Positions 33,814-42,802 of a stretch of DNA of 64,000 nucleotides are shown here, piece after piece. The stretch lies in the NCBI GenBank assembly GCA_049279675.1, contig JBAPOP010000101.1, positions 22,347 through 86,346 on the forward strand, in the 5' to 3' direction. The DNA comes from Palsa-147 sp049279675. GTDB taxonomy: Bacteria > Acidobacteriota > Terriglobia > Acidiferrales > UBA7541. The notes under the pieces were generated by a model that worked only from the letters and a program-made list of their open reading frames with translations, did not search any database and was not told the origin of the DNA. Made by a program: the position numbers and the translations under genes. Each line of letters opens with the position of its first letter. Within the stretch, counting starts at the first letter, position 1.

Positions 33814-35084
33814 CGCCCCACCGCAGTTTGAGTAGCCCGCTCTCGATTGTTTGGCACGAGCGCGGCGGCCTGCCGAAGCGCGAGAACTTGCGCGAGCCAA
33901 TCGCGCACCAGCAAGTTCCATCCGAAGTGCTGCTCAACGAAAGCGCGGCCGTTTCGGCCCATTTCGGCGGCGCGTGCGGGATTCGCTATGACCTCGCGGA
34001 TCGCATTTGCCAGCGCTTCAGAATTTTCTGGTTGGACGACGACTCCGCCCCGCGCCTCCTCCACGAGGCGCGCGCCCCCGCCCTTCCCGGCAAAAATCAC
34101 CGGCTTTCCACAAGCCATGATCGAAGTGATCTTGGCGGGACGGTTCCCTTCCAATAGCGCTATGTCCCGCTGACACGCCAAGCCGCACTCGGCAATCGAA
34201 AAGTATCGAGCCACTTCGCTCGGATCCACCGGGGCCAGAAACGTTACGTTGCACAACCGCCACTCGTTCGCCAATCGAACGAGGCGTGCCTTCGCTGAAC
34301 CATCGCCGATAAATAAGAAATGGACACGTTCATCCTGCAGGAGCTTGGCGGCCGCCAGCGCATTTTCAAGCCCCTGCGCGAGTCCATGCGTACCTGCAAA
34401 CAAGATGATTTTCTGATTTTGCAGTCGCAGTTGCCGCTGCAATTCCTCGTCGGGTGGTTGCGGCCGGAATTTATCGGGATCAACGCCATTCGGGAGCACC
34501 AAGATTTTCGACGCCGGCACGTTCTTTTCGAGAATCAAGGATTGCCGCACACCCGGACTGATGGCGGTGACAGCATCCGATTGCGCATAAGCAAATCGCT
34601 CCAACCTCTCCAGCAGCTTGACGACGAACGAGCTTCGGGCAAGTCCGAGCGCGCGAATCGAATCCGGCCACAAGTCCGCGACATTCATGATCACAGGAAC
34701 GCGCCAGACGCGCCCTGCAAGAATGGCCGGTAACATTAGCGTGAGCGGCGGCGATTCTACGAAGATCCAATCCGGACGTTCGCATTTGCGCAAACCGAAG
34801 AGCGAAGTCAGCGCGAACGATGCGAACGAAGCGGCGCGCTTCCAACCCGCGCCCAGAGATGCGTAAACCCATGTTCGATGAATTTGCATTCCGTCGATCG
34901 CCTCAGACACGATCCAGCGATTGCGGTAGCCTGCGAGAATCTTTCCTTGGGGATAATTCGGAAGCGCCGTCACGACTTCAACCGAGTGACCCAAACGAAT
35001 CAATTCGCGCGCGAACGCCAAAAGGCGAGTCTGCGGAGCGCCAACCTCTGGAGAAAAATACTGCGTGAGAATCAAAAAGCGCAT
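33810..35084 (-). CDS. GT4 glycosyltransferase (WcaI/WbuB-like)
   Basis: 424-residue GT-B enzyme. The N-terminal domain has LTQYFSPEVGAPQTRL and LPNYPQGK, typical of WbuB/WcaI-type transferases. The C-terminal domain has GLAQGLENAL, and the donor-binding GNRPAKITSIMACGKPVI replaces the usual E-x7-E with a related loop. The ATG at 35084 gives the normal start and has AGGAG ten bases upstream. It is predicted to be cytoplasmic or peripheral, adding a residue to the lipid-linked repeat unit. Confidence 0.88.
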   Translation of the reverse strand: MRFLILTQYFSPEVGAPQTRLLAFARELIRLGHSVEVVTALPNYPQGKILAGYRNRWIVSEAIDGMQIHRTWVYASLGAGWKRAASFASFALTSLFGLRKCERPDWIFVESPPLTLMLPAILAGRVWRVPVIMNVADLWPDSIRALGLARSSFVVKLLERLERFAYAQSDAVTAISPGVRQSLILEKNVPASKILVLPNGVDPDKFRPQPPDEELQRQLRLQNQKIILFAGTHGLAQGLENALAAAKLLQDERVHFLFIGDGSAKARLVRLANEWRLCNVTFLAPVDPSEVARYFSIAECGLACQRDIALLEGNRPAKITSIMACGKPVIFAGKGGGARLVEEARGGVVVQPENSEALANAIREVIANPARAAEMGRNGRAFVEQHFGWNLLVRDWLAQVLALRQAAALVPNNRERATQTAVGR

Positions 35085-35363
35085 TGCCCGCGACTCCTGG
35101 AGCGCTCGCCGTCTATCTCGAAAGGTACGCGGACATTTTACGACGAGCGCATGCAAACGCGTGTTGGGAATTCTTGGGGAAACAACCGCCCGGGCAGGCA
35201 GCGCTAAGCGAGGAAGAACAGCGGGGATACGACGTTCGGCAGAGGTGAAACGGGAGTTGGCAAACTCCGGTAAATGCAGATGATCAAAATCATTCGAAAA
35301 GCACTGAACGCGAATTGCGGCAAAATTCCAATCAACAACAAACTGGAAAGGCGTTCAGGATTC
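35085..35363. other. 279-base spacer inside the polysaccharide locus
   Basis: The largest gap within the locus. No gene, repeat or clear promoter was seen. An internal promoter here is possible but unsupported. Confidence 0.4.
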
Positions 35364-36926
35364 TTAGACAACCACACTCGCGTCACGGACCGCTTCACGC
35401 GATTTTAAGCGCGCTTGAGTTCGGCTACCCGCCGGAAGCTGCTGAATCGCTTGATCCAGGATTTCGGAGACGGAAACCCGAAACTCGCCGCTCAAGAGGT
35501 TTATGTCGATCCACAGAGGTCCAGCCGCTTCCTCGCGAAGAAGAACAAAATCGCCAAAATGCTTTCCTGAATGCAGGCTGAGCTGTAGCCGAAGCTCCCA
35601 ATCCGGCGACGACGAGTGAATTTCTCTCCAGACGAGCGCGAGCCTGCCGTTCGCGTCGGGAAGAATTGGAAAAAACAGGCGCGGATCAACTGGATCGGGA
35701 TCAGTGAAACTGAACGCGACTCCCAAGAAGCCCAAAGGTTCAAGCGTCGAACGGAGAATTTCACATATTTCCGTGAAGTCTGGAGTTGCCTTAGCGAGCA
35801 GTTCGATGGCGCGTCGAATGGCGACGTCGTTCGCGATGATCATCCTTCGCTGCCGGAAGCGGCGCACGGCAGCGGCGAGTTCAGTAAATTCCAGATACTT
35901 CAATTCGCGAGTGCCGCGCGAGACGCCAACTGCGATAGTGACAACGGCGAATCCAAACGTCCATTTTCCGTGCAGCAGAGCGAGGCCAAGAAATGCAAAC
36001 CCTGCGGCAACCGCGTAGAGAATCAAGACCGCGCTGCGATGAGAGACGCCGCGCTTGATTAGCTTGTGATGGATGTGCTCGTCGTCGCCGTTAAACAGTG
36101 GCTTGCTTCCGAGAAAGCGGCGAACAACGGACAAACTCACATCCATGATGGGAAGACCCAGACAGACGACGGGCGCGGCGATTGCCGCTGCGACTCCGGC
36201 GTTAGAACTCACGCCGATCGTCAATCCACTCAACAAAAAACCGAGCAGCAAGCTTCCCGAATCACCAAGGAAAATCGTGGCAGGATGAAAGTTATAGCGG
36301 AGAAACCCGAGGGCCGCTCCAGCCAATGCGATGGCTAGAATCGAAATCAGCGGAGTGTGCCCACCTATCGAAATTGCACATACGACGATCGCCGCGATCA
36401 ACGCGGAGCCGCAAGCGAGACCGTCGAGCCCGTCAATTAAATTAAAAGCATTCGTAATCAGCAAAACCCAGAAGATCGTCGCGGAAAGCTCGATCGGGAT
36501 GCGCAGGTAACTTTCGGCGAAATAAGCACCGAGAGAGTGAATTCCTGACCCTCCCGCGTAGAGCCCAATCGCGGCGATTGTTTCGATTCCGAGCTTCCAA
36601 TACGGGCCGAGCGAGAACAAGTCATCGCAGAGGCCCAGCAGAAGCACGAGCAACGCTGGCAACAGAAATGAAAGCGCCGCACGGATCGAGATCGATTCGC
36701 GGCTCCCCAACAATCGAAATGCGGCAATGCCGATTGCCGACGCGGCTGTAAAACTGATAAAGAGCGCAACACCCCCGATTCGCGGTACGGGCTTCACGTG
36801 AAAATGACGACCGAGATTCGCGGGATCGACCCAGCGAAGATGTACTGCAACGTCGCGCACAAACGGCGTCAGAATCGCCGAGAGAAGGATGCTGCCAACA
36901 AAAACGGAGACGAAAAAGGAAATCAC
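35364..36926 (-). CDS. WecA/MraY-family polyprenyl-phosphate GlcNAc-1-phosphate transferase with C-terminal extension
   Basis: 520 residues. About ten membrane helices (residues 1-340) carry the family motifs LCDDLFSLG, NAFNLIDGLDGLACG, FLGDSGSLLLGF and DDEHIHHKL. It should start repeat-unit assembly by putting HexNAc-1-phosphate on undecaprenyl phosphate. After residue ~345 there is a soluble ~170-residue region beginning RELKYLEFTELAAAV, with a GAF-like feel, that WecA and MraY lack. The start is GTG at 36926 with a weak ribosome site. It is the likely priming enzyme of the locus, since no WbaP/PglC-type gene is present. Confidence 0.9.
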   Translation of the reverse strand: MISFFVSVFVGSILLSAILTPFVRDVAVHLRWVDPANLGRHFHVKPVPRIGGVALFISFTAASAIGIAAFRLLGSRESISIRAALSFLLPALLVLLLGLCDDLFSLGPYWKLGIETIAAIGLYAGGSGIHSLGAYFAESYLRIPIELSATIFWVLLITNAFNLIDGLDGLACGSALIAAIVVCAISIGGHTPLISILAIALAGAALGFLRYNFHPATIFLGDSGSLLLGFLLSGLTIGVSSNAGVAAAIAAPVVCLGLPIMDVSLSVVRRFLGSKPLFNGDDEHIHHKLIKRGVSHRSAVLILYAVAAGFAFLGLALLHGKWTFGFAVVTIAVGVSRGTRELKYLEFTELAAAVRRFRQRRMIIANDVAIRRAIELLAKATPDFTEICEILRSTLEPLGFLGVAFSFTDPDPVDPRLFFPILPDANGRLALVWREIHSSSPDWELRLQLSLHSGKHFGDFVLLREEAAGPLWIDINLLSGEFRVSVSEILDQAIQQLPAGSRTQARLKSREAVRDASVVV

Positions 36927-37001
36927 AGCTTTATTTTTTAAGTTGCCGGAGTTTGTGTCACAAATTGACGAATCGCGGTGAACGAACGAGCTTCGACAGC
37001 A

Positions 37002-38252
37002 TCAGGATGAAACAGGCACGCGAGCACCCGGCAGCAATACGCGAGGTTCCGGCGGAACGGTCGATTGCGGAAGGTGCTTCAGGATTTGTTGCGCCGCTGC
37101 TTCGACCGAGAATTTCTCTTCCAGAAGCCAACGGCCGTTCCGGCCCATGCGGCGCCGCAGGTCGCTGTCGTTTGCAAGCTGAAGCGCGGCAGCTCGAAGT
37201 TTTTCATCTTCGCCGTTCACCACGCACAATCCTGCCTGATTTTCTTCAATAAGCGCAAAAAGGTCGCTGCCGGCGTTAATGCTGGCGAGCACCGGAATCG
37301 CCGAATAGAAATAGCTCATAAGTTTTCCAGGAATGTTGTGATTCTTGAGCCGGCGATCGAGAGAAATCAGCCCCACATCAAATTCTGACACCATCGAAAT
37401 AAATTCCCGCTGCTCGACCGGCGGCAGCCGTCGAATATTCGGCAGCCTCCGCCGCGCAATCGTGGCCTCCAGGCGGCGCGCTTCGCTGCCTTCGCCGACA
37501 ACCAGGAAGAAAATTCGCGAATCGCCGGCGAGATTTGCGGCGAGCTTCAAAATGTTATCGATGTCCTGCGCGATTCCAAGGTTTCCGCCGTAGAAGAAAA
37601 CGACTCTATTCACCAAGCCGAGTCGCAAACGAAATTCGGTCTTCGGGAGGTTTGGTTCCTTTAGCGGCGTCCAATTCAGCAGAACCTCTAGCTCAAAATT
37701 CTTGCCGCCAAAATTAAGCCTGAAATAGTCCAGATCACCGCACGATTGCACGCCGATGACGTCGGCAATTCCATATTGCTCGGCCTCTTTCCTGCGAAAG
37801 TAGCGGTAGATCAAGCCTCGCCTGAGGACGCCGGCATTTACCGCCCATTCGGGAAAAATATCGCGCAGGATCAAATAGGATTGGCAGTGCCACATCGCTT
37901 TCAGGCGGCGCACCAATGCGCCCCAGAAAATTGTCGGAGAATAGAAAACGATCAGATCCGCCGGATGTTTCGAAAGAAATCCGCCTGCGATGCGCCACAC
38001 GAGCGCCGAAATGCGAGCCTCATTGAGGCCGCGCCGCAAATGTGACGCTCCTTTGATTTGAGGAGATTTCACGCGCACAACGCGCACGCCACTTTCGACG
38101 GACATTTCCATGTCGCGCGAGATTCCGTTTGTCGCCGTTACGACGGTGACCTCGTGCCCGTGACGCAGAAACTCGACGCTGAGATCGTGGATTTGCTTCG
38201 GGCCGGACTTGAAGACCGGCAAGTAGCAATCGACGAGGATCAAAATATGCAT
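37002..38252 (-). CDS. GT4 glycosyltransferase
   Basis: 416-residue GT-B enzyme of the WbuB type. The N-terminal part reads ILVDCYLPVFKSGPKQIHDL. The C-terminal part has VVFFYGGNLGIAQDIDN, LLNWTPLKEPN and the donor loop HNIPGKLMSYFYSAIPVLAS. The ATG at 38252 yields the expected start; the ~80-residue upstream reading overlaps wecB-like sequence and lacks similarity. It probably adds L-QuiNAc/FucNAc-type sugars, as WbuB relatives do (inference). Confidence 0.87.
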   Translation of the reverse strand: MHILILVDCYLPVFKSGPKQIHDLSVEFLRHGHEVTVVTATNGISRDMEMSVESGVRVVRVKSPQIKGASHLRRGLNEARISALVWRIAGGFLSKHPADLIVFYSPTIFWGALVRRLKAMWHCQSYLILRDIFPEWAVNAGVLRRGLIYRYFRRKEAEQYGIADVIGVQSCGDLDYFRLNFGGKNFELEVLLNWTPLKEPNLPKTEFRLRLGLVNRVVFFYGGNLGIAQDIDNILKLAANLAGDSRIFFLVVGEGSEARRLEATIARRRLPNIRRLPPVEQREFISMVSEFDVGLISLDRRLKNHNIPGKLMSYFYSAIPVLASINAGSDLFALIEENQAGLCVVNGEDEKLRAAALQLANDSDLRRRMGRNGRWLLEEKFSVEAAAQQILKHLPQSTVPPEPRVLLPGARVPVSS

Positions 38253-38322
38253 GTGGCGGATTTCGTGAGTCGAAAGATGAGTCGATGGTCGAAGCGTTTG
38301 TCGAGTGTGCCGTGCCGCGCGA

Positions 38323-39552
38323 CTACCGATGTCGAATCGTCGCGCGCCCGACGTCAATTGCGGGAAATCGAGGAAATGCAGGAGCACGATTTGAATCAGG
38401 CTGCAGCCTTTGAACCCGTTCGGAAGCCGGTATTTGCGGACTTGCGCTCGCGGGCGCGGCATTTCCGCCAGCGTCGCGATAGCCGAGAACAATTCTCACG
38501 ACCGTATCAGCGACGTGCGGCGCAAGATATTCGGCCGGCGGCTGCCATCGCCGGTTCTCGCGCGTTACGATGCTCACCATGTTGACAATTGATTGCGGGT
38601 CTGCGCCGGCGAGGACATTCGAGCCGCACTCGAGCGTTTCCGGCCGTTCCGTCACATCCCGGATCGTCACGTTGGGCACGCCCATGATGCAGGCTTCTTC
38701 TTGCACGGTGCCGCTATCGGAAAGCACGCAAAATGCGCTGCGCTCCAGCCGGATGAAATCGAAAAATCCAAACGGCTCGAGAACCGTCAGGCACGAAACG
38801 GCAAGATCGATGCCAAATTGCTCGGCCTTAGATTTGGTTCGCGGGTGCAAAGATAAAACGATCGGCAACCGGTATCGTTCATGGAGCAGTTCGAGCGCAT
38901 CTATCACGCTGCGAAAACGGGATTCGACGTCCACATTTTCGGCTCGATGCATAGTCACGAGAAAATAACCGTTCTCTTTGATGCCAAGGCGCGCAAGGAC
39001 CGTGCTAGAAGTAATCGGATCGGCGAAATGCTGCAGAACTTCGTAGATCGGGTTTCCGGTCACGAAGATATCCCGCCCTGCGATGCCCTCGTGCAGCAGA
39101 TTTTCCCGGCTGCGATTTGTATACGGCATCAGAACCGAGCTGACATGATCGATCACGCGCCGGTTGGTCTCCTCCGGAACGCGTAGATCGCAGCAGCGAT
39201 TTCCCGCCTCCATGTGATAGACCGGAATGCCCAGCCGCCGCGCGACAATCGATATCAGTCCACTATTGGTGTCGCCCAGAATCAGAATCCGCTCAGGACG
39301 TTTCTCCAGAAGCAATTGCTCGCCGCGAGATAAAATCTGCGCGACTTGATCTCCAAAGCCTGAGCCTCGGATTCCCATCGAGACATCCGGCTGCCGGACA
39401 TTTAGCTCTCGAAAAAATAGGTCGCTCAATCGAGTGTCATAGTTTTGGCCTGTGTCGACGAAGATATGCTCGGCGTGATCATCCAACAGTTTGATGATCA
39501 GGCTGAGACGTATGATTTCAGGCCGCGTCCCGAGAACCGTCATGATTCTCAA
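38323..39552 (-). CDS. UDP-N-acetylglucosamine 2-epimerase family protein (WbjD/WbvD-like)
   Basis: 409-residue non-hydrolysing 2-epimerase. Signatures are LGTRPEIIRLS (N-terminus), FVDTGQNYD, HMEAGNR with the conserved His-Glu, FLVTMHRAENVD and LSDSGTVQEEA. The TTG at 39552 overlaps the upstream TGA (TTGA) and gives the usual MRIMTVLGTRPE start; an ATG at 39543 is the alternative. The last ~45 residues are low-complexity. With the two enzymes encoded upstream it completes a UDP-L-QuiNAc/L-FucNAc-type pathway as the final C2 epimerase. Confidence 0.9.
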   Translation of the reverse strand: MRIMTVLGTRPEIIRLSLIIKLLDDHAEHIFVDTGQNYDTRLSDLFFRELNVRQPDVSMGIRGSGFGDQVAQILSRGEQLLLEKRPERILILGDTNSGLISIVARRLGIPVYHMEAGNRCCDLRVPEETNRRVIDHVSSVLMPYTNRSRENLLHEGIAGRDIFVTGNPIYEVLQHFADPITSSTVLARLGIKENGYFLVTMHRAENVDVESRFRSVIDALELLHERYRLPIVLSLHPRTKSKAEQFGIDLAVSCLTVLEPFGFFDFIRLERSAFCVLSDSGTVQEEACIMGVPNVTIRDVTERPETLECGSNVLAGADPQSIVNMVSIVTRENRRWQPPAEYLAPHVADTVVRIVLGYRDAGGNAAPASASPQIPASERVQRLQPDSNRAPAFPRFPAIDVGRATIRHR

Positions 39553-40652
39553 CGCAGAGCCTCCGCCATTTCGTTCCGCATGTGCTCGAGCATCAAGCCT
39601 TCTTTTCGAAGCATCCCGGCGGTCTCTTCAAGAGTCATCAGTTTGTCGGCGGAACTATACTCGCGGGATACGGAAGGCAATCCGCTTCGCGCGTTGCGCA
39701 ATTCGGGCAACATCGGAAGAATGACGTAATAAGCGTCGCGCGCTACCGATCGATGCGCCTCCTCCTCGCTAATCAGAATCTCGTGAACTTTTTCTCCCGG
39801 GCGGATTCCGGTGGTTCTAATTTCGATGGGCCGGTCGCCGATGAGGGATCTCGCGATATTGATCACCAGCGCGGAGGGAACTCGCGGAATGTAGGTTTCG
39901 CCTGGAAGTCCATCTCGAACGGCGGCAAAGATCGTATCGACGGCGTCATCCAAGCTGAGCAAGAACCGTGTCATCTCCGGAGCCGTGATTGTGACCGGTC
40001 CGCCATGGCGGATTTGCTCGTGAAATAACGGAACCACCGAACCGCGCGATGCAAGAACGTTGCCGTATCGAACGCAAACGAATCGTGTGTCCGGACATCG
40101 AATATTGGCCTGGATGAAGACTCGTTCCTGCAAGGCTTTGGTCATCCCCATCGCATTCACCGGCTTGCAGGCTTTATCGGTAGAGACGCCGACGACAGTG
40201 TCGATTCGCAGACGATGTTCCTGAATCGCGCGGATAATATTTTCCGGCCCGCCGATGTTCGTCTGCACGGCTTCGTAGGGAAAATATTCGCAAGTAGGCA
40301 CTTGCTTGAGCGCGGCTGCGTTGAAAACCATGTCCACGCCGATGAGAGCTTGCGCCGTCGAATGAGGATCCCGCACGTCGCCGATACGAAACTCAAGTTT
40401 TTCCTGGAAATTGCGATAGATAATTTCGTCCGTGGCCGCGAAGCGATGCTGGTACTCCATGCGCATCAAGTGCTGTTTCGCTTCATCCCGCGAAAGCACG
40501 ACGATCTTGGCGGGATTTCCGGAGGTGCCATCCAGAAAACGGCGGACCAGTGCTTTTCCGAGCGAGCCTGTTCCCCCGGTGATAAGGATTCTTTTCCCGT
40601 CAAAATGTCGCAACTTGGACCTGCTTCCATCGAACGTAAGGCGTGTCATCAT
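39549..40652 (-). CDS. UDP-GlcNAc 4,6-dehydratase/5-epimerase (WbjB/FnlA/CapE-like)
   Basis: About 367-residue SDR enzyme. The NAD motif is ILITGGTGSLGKALV, and the active site VSTDKACKPVNAMGMTK has Met in place of Tyr, the mark of the CapE/FnlA/WbjB group. It converts UDP-GlcNAc to 4-keto-6-deoxy intermediates of the L-series. The start is uncertain: ATG at 40652 overlaps the preceding gene by 53 bases, while a TTG at 40610 with AGCAGG upstream would overlap by only 11 and starts close to the NAD motif. Confidence 0.88.
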   Translation of the reverse strand: MMTRLTFDGSRSKLRHFDGKRILITGGTGSLGKALVRRFLDGTSGNPAKIVVLSRDEAKQHLMRMEYQHRFAATDEIIYRNFQEKLEFRIGDVRDPHSTAQALIGVDMVFNAAALKQVPTCEYFPYEAVQTNIGGPENIIRAIQEHRLRIDTVVGVSTDKACKPVNAMGMTKALQERVFIQANIRCPDTRFVCVRYGNVLASRGSVVPLFHEQIRHGGPVTITAPEMTRFLLSLDDAVDTIFAAVRDGLPGETYIPRVPSALVINIARSLIGDRPIEIRTTGIRPGEKVHEILISEEEAHRSVARDAYYVILPMLPELRNARSGLPSVSREYSSADKLMTLEETAGMLRKEGLMLEHMRNEMAEALR

Positions 40653-41505
40653 TTGCAAGTTCAGAAACCAATTCCGGCCATGCGGGGCATAACTGACCGG
40701 TAGCTTCCTCGAACTTGTCTCCTTTCATGCTTCGATCACAGAAGAATTTCGAATCTGGATGGATTGCGACGTCCAGTCCGTAGGCCTTTCGCAGCAAACA
40801 AAGAAGGTCAAATTTGGAGATCGCCGCGCTGGCGACCTGATAGAGCCCGGAAAGATTGGATGAGGTCGCAATCAAGTTCGCGACCACGCGAGCCATATAG
40901 TTTGTGGTCACGCCGGAATACATTGCACGCGTAAAGCCGGAGATCCGTCGGTGTTCTTGCCTCAGAAACCACTCGAGGAGCGACTCAGAATGCGCCAATT
41001 CCCTGCCAATGATCGACGTGCGAAGAGTTAGCGCCGTGCTGTCTGTAAGTTCGCCGAGCGCTTTTGTGCGGCCATACAAATCCTCGGCGTCGGGAAGATC
41101 GGCCTCGTTGTAGTTGCCCCGCTTGCCGCTGAAGACGCAATCGGTGCTGAAATGAATCAACTTGCCGCCCCAGCGGCCGCACACTTCAGCCAATTGATGT
41201 GGTAGCAGAGCGTTCACCGCGATACTCGGAACGGCTTGGTTGGCTTGAGGTCGTTGCTTGACGATGCCAATGCAGTTGATGACGAAATTTGGCTTGTTCT
41301 CAAGAAGCAGATTTTCGAGTTTCCGAAAGTCTGCAGCGTCACAGTGCTCGATCACGCCGCCATCGTGAAACAAGCTGATTGAGCGAATAGAAGGCTGTTC
41401 GATCGAGCCCCGAATCGTGCAGTAGGTTTCGGGATGTCTCGTCCGGAGATGCTGGAAGAGCTTGTGCCCCAGCATTCCCGTGCCGCCCAGGATCAAGATG
41501 TGCAT
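40600..41505 (-). CDS. RmlD-like NDP-sugar 4-ketoreductase (WbvR-like)
   Basis: 301-residue SDR reductase. The NAD(P) motif is ILGGTGMLGHKLF at the N-terminus. STDCVFSGKRGNYNE and the YGRTKALGE (Tyr-x3-Lys) catalytic pair resemble dTDP-4-keto-rhamnose reductases. It lacks the cupin domain of FnlB/WbjC (about 370 residues), which argues for the UDP-L-QuiNAc (WbvR) branch rather than L-FucNAc (inference). The ATG at 41505 is the family start. Confidence 0.88.
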   Translation of the reverse strand: MHILILGGTGMLGHKLFQHLRTRHPETYCTIRGSIEQPSIRSISLFHDGGVIEHCDAADFRKLENLLLENKPNFVINCIGIVKQRPQANQAVPSIAVNALLPHQLAEVCGRWGGKLIHFSTDCVFSGKRGNYNEADLPDAEDLYGRTKALGELTDSTALTLRTSIIGRELAHSESLLEWFLRQEHRRISGFTRAMYSGVTTNYMARVVANLIATSSNLSGLYQVASAAISKFDLLCLLRKAYGLDVAIHPDSKFFCDRSMKGDKFEEATGQLCPAWPELVSELANDDTPYVRWKQVQVATF

Positions 41506-41569
41506 GAATTGTGTACAGGACACAGACGACGTTGAGCGCCTATTCACATAAGTAAGCGCGATTGAGGCC

Positions 41570-42802
41570 TTAGACTCTCGCGCTGCTTGCCGCGCTCACG
41601 GATTTGTCGAGCGGCACTGAAACGCTGGCCGCGCGAGACAGTGCGAAATGGAAAAGTTTCGCCGTGTTGTTTGATTCGACGGTTTGTCTGCACCAGGACT
41701 CGAAATACCGCCTGGCCTGCAGCGAATGCGTACGGTAGATTTCCGCGTTCATGTCCGCGCAACTTTGCATGACGGCTCGCCACTCTTCAGCCGCCTCGAG
41801 TGACAGACACCACCCAGCACCTGCTTCAAGAACATCGCGCCACGGCGTGCGATCGCTCAGAATCACGGGGCAGCCGGCAGCCAGCGCTTCGAGAATGGCG
41901 TGGCCGAAGCTCTCGCCCTGCGACGGCAAGATGAAGAAATGATATAGGGCCGCCAATTGCACGGCTTGCGAGCTGGGAACCGCTCCGTGGTACCGGACGG
42001 TTACATTGCCAGGCACCGCCTGAATTCGCCGCTGGCATTTTTCCCAATGCGCCTTATCGTCCGCAGGGCCGTAGATATCGAGTTCGAGCTGGCCGTTGAT
42101 TCTTCCGAGCATGTCGAGAGCAAACGTAAGGTTCTTCATCGGCGAAATTCGCGAGAGAAACAGGAACTTCGCGGCGCCGGGCAATTTTTCGGGCTTTTCT
42201 GCGTGCGCGCCGCTATACAAAATGTCAATGTCCGGGAGGTCCGTCGCGATCTCAATGCAACATCGTTTCGTTCGATCCTTCTGGAGAGCGCGCTCAATCT
42301 GCTCGCGTTCAAGCTCTGAGCTTGCATGCCAAATCACGCCGGAGGACGTTCCGAAGAGCGATGCGGCCTTCCGATAGCACCACTTGCGAATCGATTTCAA
42401 TTCGAGCGCTCCCAGCGAGAACTCGCCGCGCGGCGCAAGGACAATTTCAACCGGCGGCAAAAGCCCCAGCCGCCGAAGCAGCAGCGCCTTGACGGAAAGC
42501 GCGGAAAAGAAGCTGTTGAGGTAGATCACATTCGGCGAGATCTCGATTAGTCGCCGGCGGATAAAGCGCAGAGAGAGGTCCGTACTGTAGAGAACCTTCG
42601 CCTTTCCTACTCGGACCCACTCGCTGCACTTCACTTCCGAATAAGGCTGATTTTCGCCTGCGTCGCGATCGCGCGTGAATATGAAGAATTCGAATTCGTC
42701 GCCAAGCAGCTTGACGATATTTGAAAGCGAAGCGATTGGCCCGCCCGCTTTATATCCCGGGAGGTAGTAATCGGCGAAAACGAAAATGTGCGGACGGCTC
42801 AT
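41570..42802 (-). CDS. GT4 glycosyltransferase
   Basis: 410-residue GT-B enzyme. The N-terminal domain has ADYYLPGYKAGGPIASLSN, and the C-terminal domain has KFLFLSRISPMKNL and the donor motif PSQGESFGHAILEALAAGCP (E-x7-E). The ATG at 42802 overlaps the upstream TGA (ATGA). Predicted to extend the lipid-linked repeat unit in the cytoplasm. Confidence 0.9.
   Translation of the reverse strand: MSRPHIFVFADYYLPGYKAGGPIASLSNIVKLLGDEFEFFIFTRDRDAGENQPYSEVKCSEWVRVGKAKVLYSTDLSLRFIRRRLIEISPNVIYLNSFFSALSVKALLLRRLGLLPPVEIVLAPRGEFSLGALELKSIRKWCYRKAASLFGTSSGVIWHASSELEREQIERALQKDRTKRCCIEIATDLPDIDILYSGAHAEKPEKLPGAAKFLFLSRISPMKNLTFALDMLGRINGQLELDIYGPADDKAHWEKCQRRIQAVPGNVTVRYHGAVPSSQAVQLAALYHFFILPSQGESFGHAILEALAAGCPVILSDRTPWRDVLEAGAGWCLSLEAAEEWRAVMQSCADMNAEIYRTHSLQARRYFESWCRQTVESNNTAKLFHFALSRAASVSVPLDKSVSAASSARV

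Noticed and set aside
33053..33937. Upstream extension of the DegT aminotransferase frame to 694 residues
   Set aside because: The extra part lies inside the methyltransferase gene in another frame; the ATG at 33052 overlaps the upstream stop by four bases as elsewhere in the locus.
35204..35398. 64-codon minus-strand frame with hydrophobic stretch between two polysaccharide genes
   Set aside because: Overlaps the end of the WecA-like gene and lacks a ribosome site; probably chance.
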